64,000 nt of DNA from Zea mays (taxonomy: Eukaryota > Streptophyta > Magnoliopsida > Poales > Poaceae). A program made the position numbers and the translations under genes. The stretch spans positions 180,354,428 through 180,418,427 of the forward strand of contig NC_050101.1 in NCBI RefSeq assembly GCF_902167145.1, given 5' to 3'. The notes beneath the pieces were generated by a model that was not told the DNA's origin, searched no databases, and saw only the letters and a program-made list of their open reading frames with translations. Positions 10,059 to 21,023 of this stretch are shown here, one piece after another; within the stretch, counting starts at the first letter, position 1, and each line of letters starts with the position of its first letter.

Positions 10059-11364
10059 TGAAAGTCGCCTAAAGGGGGGGTGAATAGGGCGAAACTGAAA
10101 TTCTCAAAAATAATCACAACTACAAGCCGGGTTAGCGTTAGAAATATAATTGAGTCCGCGAGAGAGGGTGCAAAACAAATCGCAAGCGAATAAGGAGTGA
10201 GACACGTGGATTTGTTTTACCGAGGTTCGGTTCTCGCAAACCTACTCCCCGTTGAGGAGGCCACAAAGGCCGGGTCTCTTTCAACCCTTACCCTCTCTCA
10301 AACGATCCCGCGGATCGAGTGAGCTTTCTCTTCTTAATCACTTGGAACACAAAGTTCCCACAAGGACCACCACAAGATTGGTGTCTCTTGCCTCAATTAC
10401 AAGTGAGTATGATCGCAATGAAGAATCAAAGAAAGAAGAAAGCAATCCAAGCGCAAGAGCTCGAAAGAACACAAGCAAATCTCTCTCACTAGTCACTAGA
10501 GCGTTGTGTGGAGTTTGGAGAGGATTTGATCTCTTTGGAGTGTCTAGAATTGAATGCTAGAGCTCTTGTAAGTAGTTGAGAAGTGGAAAACTTGGATATC
10601 ATGAATGGTGGGTGGTTGGGGTATTTATAGCCCCAACCACCAAACTAGCCGTTTGGTGAGGCTGTCTGTTCGATGGCGCACCGGACAGTCCGGTGCACAC
10701 CGGACATGTCCGGTGCGACAGCCACGTCACCAAAGCCGTTGGGATTCGACCGTTGGAGTTCTGACACTGGGCCCGCCTTGATGTCCGGTGGCGCACCGGA
10801 CATGAACTGTAGATTGTCCGGTGCGCCTGTTCCCGCGTGCCTGACGACTGCACGCTTCTGGCGCGCATTAAATGCGTCGCAGGTAGCCGTTGGCGCCGAA
10901 ATAGCCGTTGCCTCGCTGTTGCACCGGACAGTCAGGTGCACACCGGACAATCCGGTGAATTTTAGCGAAGCAGCAGAAGTGAATTCCCGAGGCTGGCGTG
11001 TTCCGGAGGCCGCTCTTCCTTGGAGCACCGGACATGTCCGGTGTACACCGGACAGTCCGGTGAATTATAGCGGAGTTGCCTCCGGAAATTCCCGAAGGTG
11101 AGCAGTTCGGAGTTGGAGTCCTCTGGTGCACCGGACATGTCCGGTGGCACACCGGACAGTCCGGTGCGCCAGACCAGAGGTGCCTTCGGTTGTCCCCTGC
11201 TCCTTTGTCGAACCAAATACTTGGTATTTTTATTGGCTAATTGTGAACCTTTGGCACCTGTATAACTTATACACTAGAGCAAACTAGTTAGTCCAATTAT
11301 TTGTGTTGGGCAATTCAACCACCAAAATTATTTAGGAACTAGGTGTAAGCCTAATTCCCTTTCA
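10059..11364 (-). repeat. 3' LTR of the Opie-type element
   Basis: It reads TGAAAGGGAATTAGGC to GGCGACTTTCA on the minus strand. U3 contains about six copies of CACCGGAC(AT)GTCCGGTG palindromes or half-sites (10677-10828, 10921-10959, 11024-11064, 11128-11168). A TATA box (GGCTATAAATACC as read on the minus strand, about 10618-10631) lies downstream of them. The many frames in this interval are composed of these repeats and are not genes. Confidence 0.95.
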
Positions 11365-11380
11365 ATCTCCCCCTTTTTGG
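11365..11380 (-). other. Polypurine tract of the Opie-type element
   Basis: On the minus strand CCAAAAAGGGGGAGAT abuts the 3' LTR. This is the RNase H-resistant primer for plus-strand DNA synthesis. Confidence 0.85.
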
Positions 11381-12175
11381 TGATTGATGCCAACACAAAC
11401 CAAAGCAAATGTAAAAGTGCATAAATGAACTAGTTTGCATAATGTAAGTGCAAAGGTTGCTTGGAATTGAGCCAATAAATGTTACTTACTAGATGTGCAT
11501 GGATTGTTTCTTTATTTTTAACATTTTGGACCACGCTTGTACCACATGTTTTGTCTTTGCAAATTCTTTTTGTAAATCCTTTTCAAAGTCCTTTTGCAAC
11601 ATAGTCAAAGGTAGATGAATAAGATTTTTGCAAAGCATTTTCAAGTTTAAGAATTTTCTCCCCTTGTTTCAAATGCTTTTCCTTTGACTAAACAAAACTC
11701 CCCCTAAATGAGATCCTCCTCTTAGTGTTCAAGAGGGTTTTGATATATCATTTTGAAATACTACTTCCTCCCCCTTTAGAACATAATAAGATACTAATTT
11801 GAAATTGACGAATTGAAAATCTCCAAATTTTTATTAAAATTGGGTGGTGGTGCGGTCCTTTTGCTTTGGGCTCATATTTTCTCCCCCTTTGGCATGAATC
11901 GCCAAAAACGGAATCATTAGAGCCCACCGAAGTACTTTCTTCTCCTTTGGTCATAAAATAAATGAGTGAAGATTATACCAAAGTTGGAGAGAAGCTCGGA
12001 GTGACGGCGAAGGATGAGTAGTAGAGTGGAGTGGAAGCCTTTGTCTTCGCCGAAGACTCCAATTCCCTTTCAATATACCTATGACTTGGTTTGACATACC
12101 CTTGAAAACACATTAGTCATAGCATATATCAAAGAGACATGATCAAAGGTATACTTATGAGCTATGTGTGCAAGT
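11381..12175 (-). other. Non-coding spacer between pol and 3' LTR of the Opie-type element
   Basis: About 800 bases with recurrent purine blocks on the minus strand, such as AAAGGGGGAGAAA, that resemble extra polypurine tracts. A related spacer with the same kind of blocks is found at 43770-44780 in the second copia element. No gene is seen; the 68-codon frame in it has no support. Confidence 0.6.
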
Positions 12176-14128
12176 TTAGCAAAAGAAGTTCCTGGAATCA
12201 AGAATATTGAGCTCATGCCTAAGTTTGGTAAAGGATTGTTCATCAAGTGGCTTGGTAAAGATATCGGCTAATTGATCTTTAGTGTTAATGTATGAAATCT
12301 CGATATCCCCCTTTTGTTGTTGATCCCGAAGAAAATGATACCGAATGGCTATGTGTTTAGTGCGGCTATGTTCAACGGGATTATCCGCCATGCGGATTGC
12401 ACTCTCATTATCACATAGAAGAGGAACTTTGGTTATTTTGTAACCGTAGTCCCGCAGGGTTTGCCTCATCCAAAGCAATTGCGCGCAACAATGGCCTGCG
12501 GCAATATACTCGGCTTCGGCGGTGGAAAGAGCAACCGAATTTTGCTTCTTTGAAGCCCAAGACACCAAGGATCTTCCCAAGAACTGGCAAGTCCCCGATG
12601 TGCTCTTCCTATTAATCTTACACCCCGCCCAATCGGCATCCGAATAACCAATCAAATCAAATGTGGATCCCCGAGGGTACCAAAGCCCAAACTTAGGAGT
12701 ATAAGCCAAATATCTCAAGATTCGTTTTACGGCCGTAAGGTGTGATTCCTTAGGGTCGGCTTGGAATCTTGCACATATGCAAACGGAAAGCATAATGTCC
12801 GGTCGAGATGCACATAAATAGAGCAATGAACCAATCATCGACCGGTATACCTTTTGATCGACGGATTTACCTCCCGTGTCGAGGTCAAGATGCCCATTGG
12901 TTCCCATGGGTGTCTTAATGGGCTTGGCATTCTTCATTCCAAACTTGGTTAGAATGTCTTGAGTGTACTTCGTTTGGCAAATGAAGGTGCCCTCTTGGAG
13001 TTGCTTCACTTGAAATCCTAAGAAATACTTCAACTCCCCCATCATAGACATCTCGAATTTTTGTGTCATGATCCTACTAAATTCTTCACCTGGAGATTCG
13101 TTAGTAGACCCAAATATAATATCATCAACATAAATTTGGCATACAAACAAATCATTGTCTAGAGTTTTAGTGAATAAAGTAGGATCGGCCTTGCCGACTT
13201 TGAAGCCATTAGCAATAAGGAAATCCCTAAGGCATTCATACCATGCTCTTGGGGCTTGCTTGAGCCCATAAAGCGCCTTAGAGAGCCTATAAACATGGTT
13301 AGGGTACTCACTGTCTTCAAAGCCGGGAGGTTGCTCAACATAGACCTCCTCCTTGATCGGTCCGTTGAGGAAGGCACTCTTCACGTCCATTTGGTAGAGC
13401 TTGAAGCCATGGTAAGTAGCATAGGCCAATAATATACGAATTGACTCAAGCCTAGCTACGGGTGCATAGGTTTCACCAAAATCCAAACCTTCGACTTGTG
13501 AATACCCCTTGGCCACGAGTCGAGCTTTGTTCCTTGTCACCACACCATGCTCGTCTTGTTTGTTGCGGAAGACCCACTTGGTTCCTACAACATTTTGGTT
13601 AGGATGTGGAACCAAATGCCATACCTCGTTCCTCGTGAAATTGTTGAGCTCCTCTTGCATCGCCATCACCCAATCCGAATCTTGTAGTGCTTCCTCTACC
13701 CTGTGTGGCTCAATAGAGGAAACAAAAGAGTAATGCTCACAAAAATGGGCAACACGAGATCGAGTGGTTACCCCCTTATGAATGTCGCCGAGGATGGTGT
13801 CGACGGGGTGATCTCGTTGGATTGCTTGGTGGACTCTTGGGTGTGGCGGCCTTGGTTGTTCATCCTCCTTGTCTTGATCATTCGCATCTCCCCCTTGATC
13901 ATTGCCGTCATCTTGAGGTGGCTCATCTCTTTGATCTTCTCCTTCATCAACTTGAGCCTCGTCCTCAATTTGAGTTGGTGAAGATGCTTGCGTGGAGGAG
14001 GATGGTTGATCTTGTGCATGTGGAGGCTCTACGGATTCCTTAGGACACACATCCCCAATGGACATGTTCTTTAGCGCTATGCATGGAGCATGTTCTTCAC
14101 CTATCTCATCAAGATCAACTTGCTCTAC
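12176..14128 (-). CDS. pol: Copia pol, reverse transcriptase and RNase H part
   Basis: The open frame directly continues the integrase frame after one stop codon (TAA, plus-strand 14129-14131). The RT domain shows the copia hallmarks [53 protein letters not shown] and the catalytic YVDD. RNase H follows with [28 protein letters not shown], the CDN motif and [13 protein letters not shown] ending. It copies the element's RNA into cDNA inside virus-like particles. Translation from the first ATG after the stop (14065) would still include all RT motifs, so only the link to integrase is broken. Confidence 0.93.
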   Translation of the reverse strand, partial: VEQVDLDEIGEEHAPCIALKNMSIGDVCPKESVEPPHAQDQPSSSTQASSPTQIEDEAQVDEGEDQRDEPPQDDGNDQGGDANDQDKEDEQPRPPHPRVHQAIQRDHPVDTILGDIHKGVTTRSRVAHFCEHYSFVSSIEPHRVEEALQDSDWVMAMQEELNNFTRNEVWHLVPHPNQNVVGTKWVFRNKQDEHGVVTRNKARLVAKGYSQVEGLDFGETYAPVARLESIRILLAYATYHGFKLYQMDVKSAFLNGPIKEEVYVEQPPGFEDSEYPNHVYRLSKALYGLKQAPRAWYECLRDFLIANGFKVGKADPTLFTKTLDNDLFVCQIYVDDIIFGSTNESPGEEFSRIMTQKFEMSMMGELKYFLGFQVKQLQEGTFICQTKYTQDILTKFGMKNAKPIKTPMGTNGHLDLDTGGKSVDQKVYRSMIGSLLYLCASRPDIMLSVCICARFQADPKESHLTAVKRILRYLAYTPKFGLWYPRGSTFDLIGYSDADWAGCKINRKSTSGTCQFLGRSLVSWASKKQNSVALSTAEAEYIAAGHCCAQLLWMRQTLRDYGYKITKVPLLCDNESAIRMADNPVEHSRTKHIAIRYHFLRDQQQKGDIEISYINTKDQLADIFTKPLDEQSFTKLRHELNILDSRNFFC

Positions 14129-15418
14129 TTAAGAGCCGTTAGTCTCGTCAAACACAACGTCACAAGAAACTTCAACAAGTCCTGAGGACTTGTTAAAGAC
14201 TCTATATGCCCTTGTGTTTGAGTCATATCCTAGTAAAAAGCCTTCTACAGTTTTAGGAGCAAATTTGGATTTTCTACCTCTCTTAATAAGAATAAAGCAT
14301 TTGCTACCAAAAACTCTAAAATATGAAATATTGGGCTTTTTACCGGTTAGGAGTTCATAGGATGTCTTCTTGAGGATTCGGTGTAGATATAACCGGTTGA
14401 TGGCGTAGCAGGCGGTGTTGACCGCCTCGGCCCAAAACCGATCCGGTGTCTTGTACTCATCAAGCATGGTTCTTGCCATGTCCAATAGAGTTCGATTCTT
14501 CCTCTCCACTACACCATTTTGTTGTGGGGTGTAGGGAGAAGAGAACTCATGCTTGATGCCCTCCTCCTCAAGGAAGCCTTCAATTTGAGAGTTCTTGAAC
14601 TCCGTCCCGTTGTCGCTTCTAATTTTCTTGATCCTTAAGCCGAACTCATTTTGAGCCCGTCTCAAGAATCCCTTTAAGGTCTCTTGGGTATGGGATTTAT
14701 CCTGCAAAAAGAACACCCAAGTGAAGCGAGAATAATCATCTACTATTACAAGACAATACTTACTCCTGCCGATGCTTATGTAAGCAATCGGGCCGAATAG
14801 ATCCATGTGGAGTAGCTCAAGTGGCCTGTCGGTCGTCATGATGTTCTTATGTGGATGTTGGGACCCAACTTGCTTTCCTGCTTGGCATGCACTACAAATC
14901 CTGTCTTTCTCAAAATGAACATTTGTTAGTCCTAAAATGTGCTCTCCCTTTAGAAGCTTATGAAGATTCTTCATTCCAACATGGGCTAGTCGGCGGTGCC
15001 AGAGCCAACCCATGTTAGTCTTAGCAATTAAGCATGTGTCGAGTTCAGCTCTATCAAAATCTACCAAGTATAGCTGACCCTCTAACACACCCTTAAATGC
15101 TATTGAATCATCACTTCTTCTAAAAACAGTGACACCTACATCAGTAAAGAGACAGTTGTAGCCCATTTGACATAATTGAGATACAGAAAGCAAATTGTAA
15201 TCTAAAGAATCTACAAGAAAAACATTGGAAATAGTATGGTCAGGTGATATAGCAATTTTACCCAATCCTTTGACCAAACCTTGATTTCCATCCCCGAATG
15301 TGATAGCTCGTTGGGGATCTTGGTTTTTCTCATATGAGGAGAACATCTTCTTCTCCCCGGTCATGTGGTTTGTGCACCCGCTGTCGAGTATCCAACTTGA
15401 GCCCCCGGATGCATAAAC
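14129..15418 (-). CDS. pol: Copia pol, protease and integrase part, ending in a premature stop
   Basis: The frame opens after a TAG at 15419-15421. It begins with the protease motif LDSGCTNHMTGEKKM (catalytic D in DSG, near 15385), then the GAG-pre-integrase HHCC zinc region (HRRLAHVGM...CSACQAGKQ), then the integrase core with HMDLFGPI, VDDYSRFTWVF and SPYTPQQNGVVERKNR, giving the D,D(35)E residues. The frame stops at [14 protein letters not shown]-to-TAA change is the simplest explanation, because the downstream frame continues without shift. The function is integration of cDNA and polyprotein processing. Confidence 0.9.
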   Translation of the reverse strand, partial: VYASGGSSWILDSGCTNHMTGEKKMFSSYEKNQDPQRAITFGDGNQGLVKGLGKIAISPDHTISNVFLVDSLDYNLLSVSQLCQMGYNCLFTDVGVTVFRRSDDSIAFKGVLEGQLYLVDFDRAELDTCLIAKTNMGWLWHRRLAHVGMKNLHKLLKGEHILGLTNVHFEKDRICSACQAGKQVGSQHPHKNIMTTDRPLELLHMDLFGPIAYISIGRSKYCLVIVDDYSRFTWVFFLQDKSHTQETLKGFLRRAQNEFGLRIKKIRSDNGTEFKNSQIEGFLEEEGIKHEFSSPYTPQQNGVVERKNRTLLDMARTMLDEYKTPDRFWAEAVNTACYAINRLYLHRILKKTSYELLTGKKPNISYFRVFGSKCFILIKRGRKSKFAPKTVEGFLLGYDSNTRAYRVFNKSSGLVEVSCDVVFDETNGS

Positions 15419-15431
15419 CTACAAAACAATT

Positions 15432-18128
15432 TTAGTTCTTGACTTTAGGTACCCAAACCGTTTTGGGTCCTTTGGCATTAGAAACAAGAACTTTGGGTAC
15501 CCAAACACAAGTCTTAGAGCCCTTGTGTTTGCCCCCAACAAACTTGGCAACTATCTTTCCGGATTTGTTAGTTAAAACATAAGATGCATCAAAAGTTTTA
15601 AAAGAAATGTCATGCTCATTTGATGTACTAGGAGTTTTCTTCTTAGGCAACTTAGCACGGGTTGGTTGCCTAGAGCTAGATGTCTCACCCTTATACATAA
15701 AAGCATGGTTAGGGCCAGAGTGAGACTTCCTAGAGTGAATTTTCCTAATTTTGCTCTCAGGATAACCGGCAGGGTATAAAATGTAACCCTCGTTATCCTG
15801 AGGCATGGGAGCCTTGCCCTTAACAAAATTTGACAATCTTTTAGGAGGGGCACTAAGTTTGACATTGTCTCCCCTTTGATAGCCAATGCCATCCTTAATG
15901 CCAGGGTGTCTCCCATTATAGAGCATACTTCTAGCAAATTTAAACTTTTCATTTTCTAAGTTATGCTCGGCAATTTTTGCATCTAATATTGCTATATGAT
16001 CATTTTGTTGTTTAATCAAAGTCATGTGATCATGAATAGCATTAATATCAACATCTCTACATCTAGTACAAATGGAAACATGCTCAACACTAGATGTAGA
16101 GGGTTTGCATGAATTAAGTTCAACGATCTTAGCACGCAAGATATCATTATTATCTCTAAGATCGGAAATTGTAACATTGCAAACATCTAGTTCTTTAGCC
16201 TTAGCAATTAAATTTTCATTTTCTACTCTAAGGCTAGCAAGAGAAATGTTTAATTCTTCAATCTTAGCAAGCAAATCATCATTATCATTTCTAAGATTGG
16301 GAATTGAAACATTACAAACATGTGAGTCAACCTTAGCATTTAAACTAGCATTTTCATTTCTAAGGTTGGTAATAGTATCATGGCAAGTACTTAGCTCACT
16401 AGATAATTTCTCACATTTTTCTACCTCTAGAGCATAAGCATTTTTAACCTTAACATGCTTTTTATTTTCCTTGATTAGGAAGTCCTCTTGGGAGTCCAAG
16501 AGGTCATCCTTTTCATGGATGGCACTAATTAGCTCATTTAGTTTTTCCTTTTGTTCCCTGTTAAGGTTGGCAAAAAGAATGCGCAAGTTATCCTCCTCAT
16601 TGCTAGCATCATCCTCATCACTAGAGGTTTCATATTTAGTGGAGGATCTTGATTTTACCTTCTTCCTTTTGTCGTCCTTTGCCATGAGGCACTTGTGGCC
16701 GATGTTTGGGAAGAGGAGTCCCTTGGTGACGGCGATGTTGGCGGCGTCCTCGTCGGAGGAGGAGTCGGTGGAGCTCTCGTCGGAGTCCCACTCGCGGCAC
16801 ACGTGGGCATCGCCGCCCCTCTTCTTGTGGTACCTCTTCTTTTCTTTCCTCTTTCCCTTCTTGTCGTTATCCCTGTCACTGTCACTTGATAATGGACATT
16901 TAGCGATAAAGTGACCGGGCTTACCACACTTGTAGCAAACCTTCTTGGAACAGGATTTGTAATCCTTCCCCTTCCGTTGCTTGAGGATTTGGCGAAAGCT
17001 TTTGATGATTAAAGCCATCTCCTCATTGTCGAGCATGGAGGCGTCAATTGGTTGTCTACTCGGTGTAGACTCCTTCTTCTCCTCTGTTGCCTTAAATGCC
17101 ACCGGTTGTGCTTCGGACGTGGAGGGTTCATCAAGCTCGTTGATCTTCTTGGAGCCCTTGATCATACATTCAAAGCTCACAAAATTCCCGATAACTTCCT
17201 CGGGGGTCATTTGAGTATATCTAGGATTACCACGAATTAACTGAACTTGAGTGGGGTTAAGGAAAATGAGTGATCTAAGAATAACCTTAACCACCTCGTG
17301 GTCATCCCACTTCTTGCTCCCGAGGTTGCGCACTTGGTTCACCAAAGTCTTGAGCCGGTTGTACATGTCTTGTGGCTCTTCCCCTTGGCAAAGTCGAAAG
17401 CGACCGAGCTCCCCCTCGATCGTTTCCCGCTTGGTGATCTTTGTTAGTTCATCACCCTCGTGCGCGGTCTTGAGGAGGTCCCAAATTTCCTTTGCATTCT
17501 TCAACCCTTGCACCTTGTTGTATTCCTCTCTATTTAGAGAGGCCAAGAGTATGGTTGTGGCTTGGGAGTTGAAGTGCTCGATTTGGGCCACCTCGTCCTC
17601 ATCATAATCCTCATCCCCTACGGATGGTACCTGTGCTCCAAACTCAACAACATTCCATATACTTTTGTGGAGTGAGGTTAGATGAAATTTCATTAAATCA
17701 CTCCACCTAGCATAATCTTCACCGTCAAAGGTTGGCGGTTTGCCTAATGGAACGAAAAGTAATGGAGTATGTCTAGATGTACGAGGATAGTGTAAGGGGA
17801 TCTTACTAAACTTCTTACGCTCTTGGCGTTTAGAAGTTACGGAGGGCGCATCGGAGCCGGAGGTCGATGTTGATGAAGTGTCGGTCTCGTAGTAGACCAC
17901 TTTCCTCATCCTCTTGTGCTTGTCCCCACTCCGATGTGGCTTGTGAGAGGAAGATCTCTCCTTCTTCTCTTTGTGGTGAGAAGAAGATTTCTTCTCCTTC
18001 CCTTTGTTGGAGGAGCTCTTCTTCTTCTCCTTCCTCTTGGTGCGGGACTCTTCCGATGAAGTGCTCCTGTGGCTTGTAGTGGGCTTTTCGTTGGTCTCCA
18101 TTTCCTTCTTGGCGTGATCTCCCGACAT
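15432..18128 (-). CDS. gag: Copia gag polyprotein of the Opie-type element, about 898 aa
   Basis: The ATG is at 18128; a GTG at 18131 is in frame, but the ATG is 29 bases after the primer-binding site and is preferred. The N-terminus is Ser/Lys/His-rich. A copia gag (UBN2-like) domain follows, with FDGEDYARWSDLMKFHLTS and IWDLLKTAHEGDE. A zinc knuckle CYKCGKPGHFIAKC is near residue 400, acidic tracts follow, and a long coiled coil is at about 500-720. The last stretch is basic with repeated VWVPKV. It stops at 15432 in a different frame from pol, so pol expression requires a shift, re-initiation or splicing; TTGTTTTGTAG just after the stop resembles a splice acceptor. Its size fits SIRE-lineage gag proteins. 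Confidence 0.92.
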   Translation of the reverse strand: MSGDHAKKEMETNEKPTTSHRSTSSEESRTKRKEKKKSSSNKGKEKKSSSHHKEKKERSSSHKPHRSGDKHKRMRKVVYYETDTSSTSTSGSDAPSVTSKRQERKKFSKIPLHYPRTSRHTPLLFVPLGKPPTFDGEDYARWSDLMKFHLTSLHKSIWNVVEFGAQVPSVGDEDYDEDEVAQIEHFNSQATTILLASLNREEYNKVQGLKNAKEIWDLLKTAHEGDELTKITKRETIEGELGRFRLCQGEEPQDMYNRLKTLVNQVRNLGSKKWDDHEVVKVILRSLIFLNPTQVQLIRGNPRYTQMTPEEVIGNFVSFECMIKGSKKINELDEPSTSEAQPVAFKATEEKKESTPSRQPIDASMLDNEEMALIIKSFRQILKQRKGKDYKSCSKKVCYKCGKPGHFIAKCPLSSDSDRDNDKKGKRKEKKRYHKKRGGDAHVCREWDSDESSTDSSSDEDAANIAVTKGLLFPNIGHKCLMAKDDKRKKVKSRSSTKYETSSDEDDASNEEDNLRILFANLNREQKEKLNELISAIHEKDDLLDSQEDFLIKENKKHVKVKNAYALEVEKCEKLSSELSTCHDTITNLRNENASLNAKVDSHVCNVSIPNLRNDNDDLLAKIEELNISLASLRVENENLIAKAKELDVCNVTISDLRDNNDILRAKIVELNSCKPSTSSVEHVSICTRCRDVDINAIHDHMTLIKQQNDHIAILDAKIAEHNLENEKFKFARSMLYNGRHPGIKDGIGYQRGDNVKLSAPPKRLSNFVKGKAPMPQDNEGYILYPAGYPESKIRKIHSRKSHSGPNHAFMYKGETSSSRQPTRAKLPKKKTPSTSNEHDISFKTFDASYVLTNKSGKIVAKFVGGKHKGSKTCVWVPKVLVSNAKGPKTVWVPKVKN

Positions 18129-18156
18129 CACTTCGAGTGGTTAGGCTCTAATGAAG

Positions 18157-18174
18157 CACCGTGCTCTGATACCA
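18157..18174 (-). other. Initiator-tRNA primer-binding site
   Basis: The minus strand reads TGGTATCAGAGCACGGTG, two bases after the end of the 5' LTR. TGGTATCAGAGC is complementary to the 3' end of plant initiator tRNA-Met, the standard copia primer. Confidence 0.93.
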
Positions 18175-18176
18175 AT

Positions 18177-19483
18177 TGAAAGTCGCCTAAAGGGGGGGGG
18201 TGAATAGGGCGAAACTGAAATTCTCAAAAATAATCACAACTACAAGCCGGGTTAGCGTTAGAAATATAATTGAGTCCGCGAGAGAGGGTGCAAAACAAAT
18301 CGCAAGCGAATAAGGAGTGAGACACGTGGATTTGTTTTACCGAGGTTCGGTTCTCGCAAACCTACTCCCCGTTGAGGAGGCCACAAAGGTCGGGTCTCTT
18401 TCAACACTTACCCTCTCTCAAACGATCCCGCGGATCGAGTGAGCTTTCTCTTCTTAATCACTTGGAACACAAAGTTCCCACAAGGACCACCACAAGATTG
18501 GTGTCTCTTGCCTCAATTACAAGTGAGTATGATCGCAATGAAGAATCAAAGAAAGAAGAAAGCAATCCAAGCGCAAGAGCTCGAAAGAACACAAGCAAAT
18601 CTCTCTCACTAGTCACTAGAGCGTTGTGTGGAGTTTGGAGAGGATTTGATCTCTTTGGAGTGTCTAGAATTGAATGCTAGAGCTCTTGTAAGTAGTTGAG
18701 AAGTGGAAAACTTGGATATCATGAATGGTGGGTGGTTGGGGTATTTATAGCCCCAACCACCAAACTAGCCGTTTGGTGAGGCTGTCTGTTCGATGGCGCA
18801 CCGGACAGTCCGGTGCACACCAGACATGTCCGGTGCGACAGCCACGTCACCAAAGCCGTTGGGATTCGACCGTTGGAGTTCTGACACTGGGCCCGCCTTG
18901 ATGTCCGGTGGCGCACCGGACATGAACTGTAGATTGTCCGGTGCGCCTGTCCCGCGTGCCTGACGACTGCACGCTTCTGGCGCGCATTAAATGCGTCGCA
19001 GGTAGCCGTTGGCGCCGAAATAGCCGTTGCCTCGCTGTTGCACCGGACAGTCAGGTGCACACCGGACAGTCCGGTGAATTTTAGCGAAGCAGCAGAAGTG
19101 AATTCCCGAGGCTGGCGTGTTCCGGAGGCCGCTCTTCCTTGGAGCACCGGACATGTCCGGTGTACACCGGACAGTCCGGTGAATTATAGCGGAGTTGCCT
19201 CCGGAAATTCCCGAAGGTGAGCAGTTCGGAGTTGGAGTCCTCTGGTGCACCGGACATGTCCGGTGGCACACCGGATAGTCCGGTGCGCCAGACCAGAGGT
19301 GCCTTCGGTTGTCCCCTGCTCCTTTGTCGAACCAAATACTTGGTATTTTTATTGGCTAAGTGTGAACCTTTGGCACCTGTATAACTTATACACTAGAGCA
19401 AACTAGTTAGTCCAATTATTTGTGTTGGGCAATTCAACCACCAAAATTATTTAGGAACTAGGTGTAAGCCTAATTCCCTTTCA
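18177..19483 (-). repeat. 5' LTR of the Opie-type element
   Basis: 1307 bp, almost identical to 10059-11364. By eye it differs in the G-run near 18193 (nine G against seven), one missing T near 18950, and substitutions near 18390, 18405, 18822, 19068, 19277 and 19360. It carries the same palindromic U3 motifs and a TATA box near 18738-18750. Confidence 0.95.
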
Positions 19484-19488
19484 CTGGG

Positions 19489-19619
19489 CTATCGCCCGTA
19501 TCGCCGACTCGCTGCTTCTCCAGCTCGGGGGTTGCGTCGTCGCCCGCCTCACTGAGTCACTACTTCTTCGCCTCAGGGGTTGCACCGCCGTGCACCTCGC
19601 TGACTCGCTGCTTCGCTGG
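19489..19619 (+). repeat. Internal 60-bp repeat block of the outer gypsy element, middle piece
   Basis: Continues the CTCGCTGACTCGCTGCTTC-type units interrupted at 10058. It is bounded on the left by the Opie-type target duplication and on the right by the copia solo LTR. Confidence 0.7.
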
Positions 19620-21023
19620 TGTAAGGAAAATGGACCCCGAGCCATTTGGCTTAATAGATTTTGGTGTTTGATGATCAACGCAACCTATGGACTAATGTGT
19701 TTGCTAGTGTTTATATTTGTAGTTCACAGGATGCGAAGAGGATTGGACTAAGGCAATGAGGATGCAACACCTCAAAAGAAGACATAAAAAGAAGCATAGA
19801 AGTCCAAGACTCAAGAACAAAAGATGCCCAAAAGAATCAGCGAAGAAATCCAAGAAAAGGGCAGTCAGCCAGCGCCTGGTGGCGCACCAGACAGTGAATA
19901 GTAACTGTTTGATGTGCACCGGACTGTCCGGTGGGACAACCGGTCAGTCTGTGTAAAGGGGCCCGTAGATAGGCGCCCTCGGGCTATAGCACCGGACTAT
20001 CCGATGTGTGCACCAGACAGTCTGGATAACGGTCGGATCCAACGGTCGACTGCTACAGACCACAACGGTCGGCTGACGTGGCAGGCACCGGACAGTAAAC
20101 AATGTCCTATCCGGTGTGCACTGGACTGTCTGGTGCGCCAGTCTACAGAAAGTTGCTGCTTTCTATCCAATGGCTAGAAATGGGGTTGGGGCCTATAAAT
20201 ACCACCCCAACTGGCCATTTCAAGGTGTGGGAGCCCAAGCAACATACCAAGGCATATAGTGCACATCTCCAAGAGCTCAAACACCCAAGTGCTTAATAGA
20301 ATCGCTCGGTGATTAGCGTAGGTGCTTTGCGAAATGCTTAGGTTAGTTAGACCGCTTTAGCACTTGCTTTAGGTGAATCCTAGTTAGTTGAGTGAGTTTA
20401 GATAAACCACTAACCCCTCGGCTCTTGCGCGAGCCGTTGTAATTGTACCGAGTGGGGCGAGAGTCTTGCGAGACCGTGACAACCGTGTTTGTGTCACGGC
20501 TGCCACCGTGTACCGAAGGGAACGAGGCCCGCGGCGTTTCGGCCGGAAGCTCGATTGTGGAGACGGCAGGGAGCATCCGAGAGGAGCTAGAAGCGGAGCA
20601 TCACTTGCTCATGGAGCAGACACGCGGCTCTCTACAGAGTTACTCGACCGTGGTGCTTGGCCCTCGCGTGGGCTTCCCTTTGTGTAGGGGCACCAACGAG
20701 GGCTAGTCGGAACCTTGCGTGGTTTCGGATACCTCGGTAAAAATACCGGCGTCATCCACGAGAGTTTGCATCTCTACCTTGCTCTTTAGCTTACACATTT
20801 ATATTAAGCATTTAAGTTTCAATCTTGTATTTATACCTATATTGTTCAGGATTGAAACTTAGCCTTTGCGATAGAGATAGCAACACTTAGATAAAACCTA
20901 GTTTGCACATTCTATTTTGATTAATTGCATAGGTTTTGCTCTAGGGATTTATTTGTGGCCTAGTTTAGTGAAAGTTTTAGAAGTCCTAATTCACCCCCTC
21001 TTAGGTGTCACCTGTTTCTTTCA
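19620..21023 (+). mobile_element. Copia-type solo LTR, 1404 bp, TSD GCTGG/GCTAG
   Basis: Starts TGTAAGGAAAATGGACC and ends CTGTTTCTTTCA. The flanks GCTGG (19615-19619) and GCTAG (21024-21028) match at four of five bases. U3 carries CACCGGACTGTCCGGTG (about 19917-19933) and decayed copies, followed by a TATA box (CCTATAAATACC near 20190). The ending CACCCCCTCTTAGGTG...TTTCA resembles the 3' end of Opie/Ji LTRs. There is no primer site or internal region on either side, so it is a solo LTR left by LTR-LTR recombination. The frames inside have no support as genes. Confidence 0.82.

Larger units (their letters stand above)
10059..19483 (-). mobile_element. Nearly intact Opie/Ji-type Ty1/copia retrotransposon, 9.4 kb, TSD CTGGG
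   Basis: In minus orientation the 5' LTR is 18177-19483 and the 3' LTR is 10059-11364. The flanks are CTGGG at 10054-10058 and CTGGG at 19484-19488. The primer-binding site, gag, protease, integrase, reverse transcriptase, RNase H and polypurine tract occur in the order of Ty1/copia elements. The LTRs differ by only about six substitutions and two short indels by my count. The single coding lesion I find is one premature stop between integrase and RT. The large gag with a coiled coil and the purine-rich spacer after pol fit the SIRE/Maximus lineage, to which Opie and Ji belong. Confidence 0.93.

Noticed and set aside
10599..11216. Several frames of 80-140 codons in the Opie-type LTRs, repeated at 18719-19335
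   Set aside because: They are translations of the palindromic CACCGGAC repeats and appear identically in both LTRs.
18157..18174. tRNA gene
   Set aside because: Only the short complement of the initiator tRNA 3' end is present; it is a primer-binding site. No full tRNA cloverleaf was found in the window.
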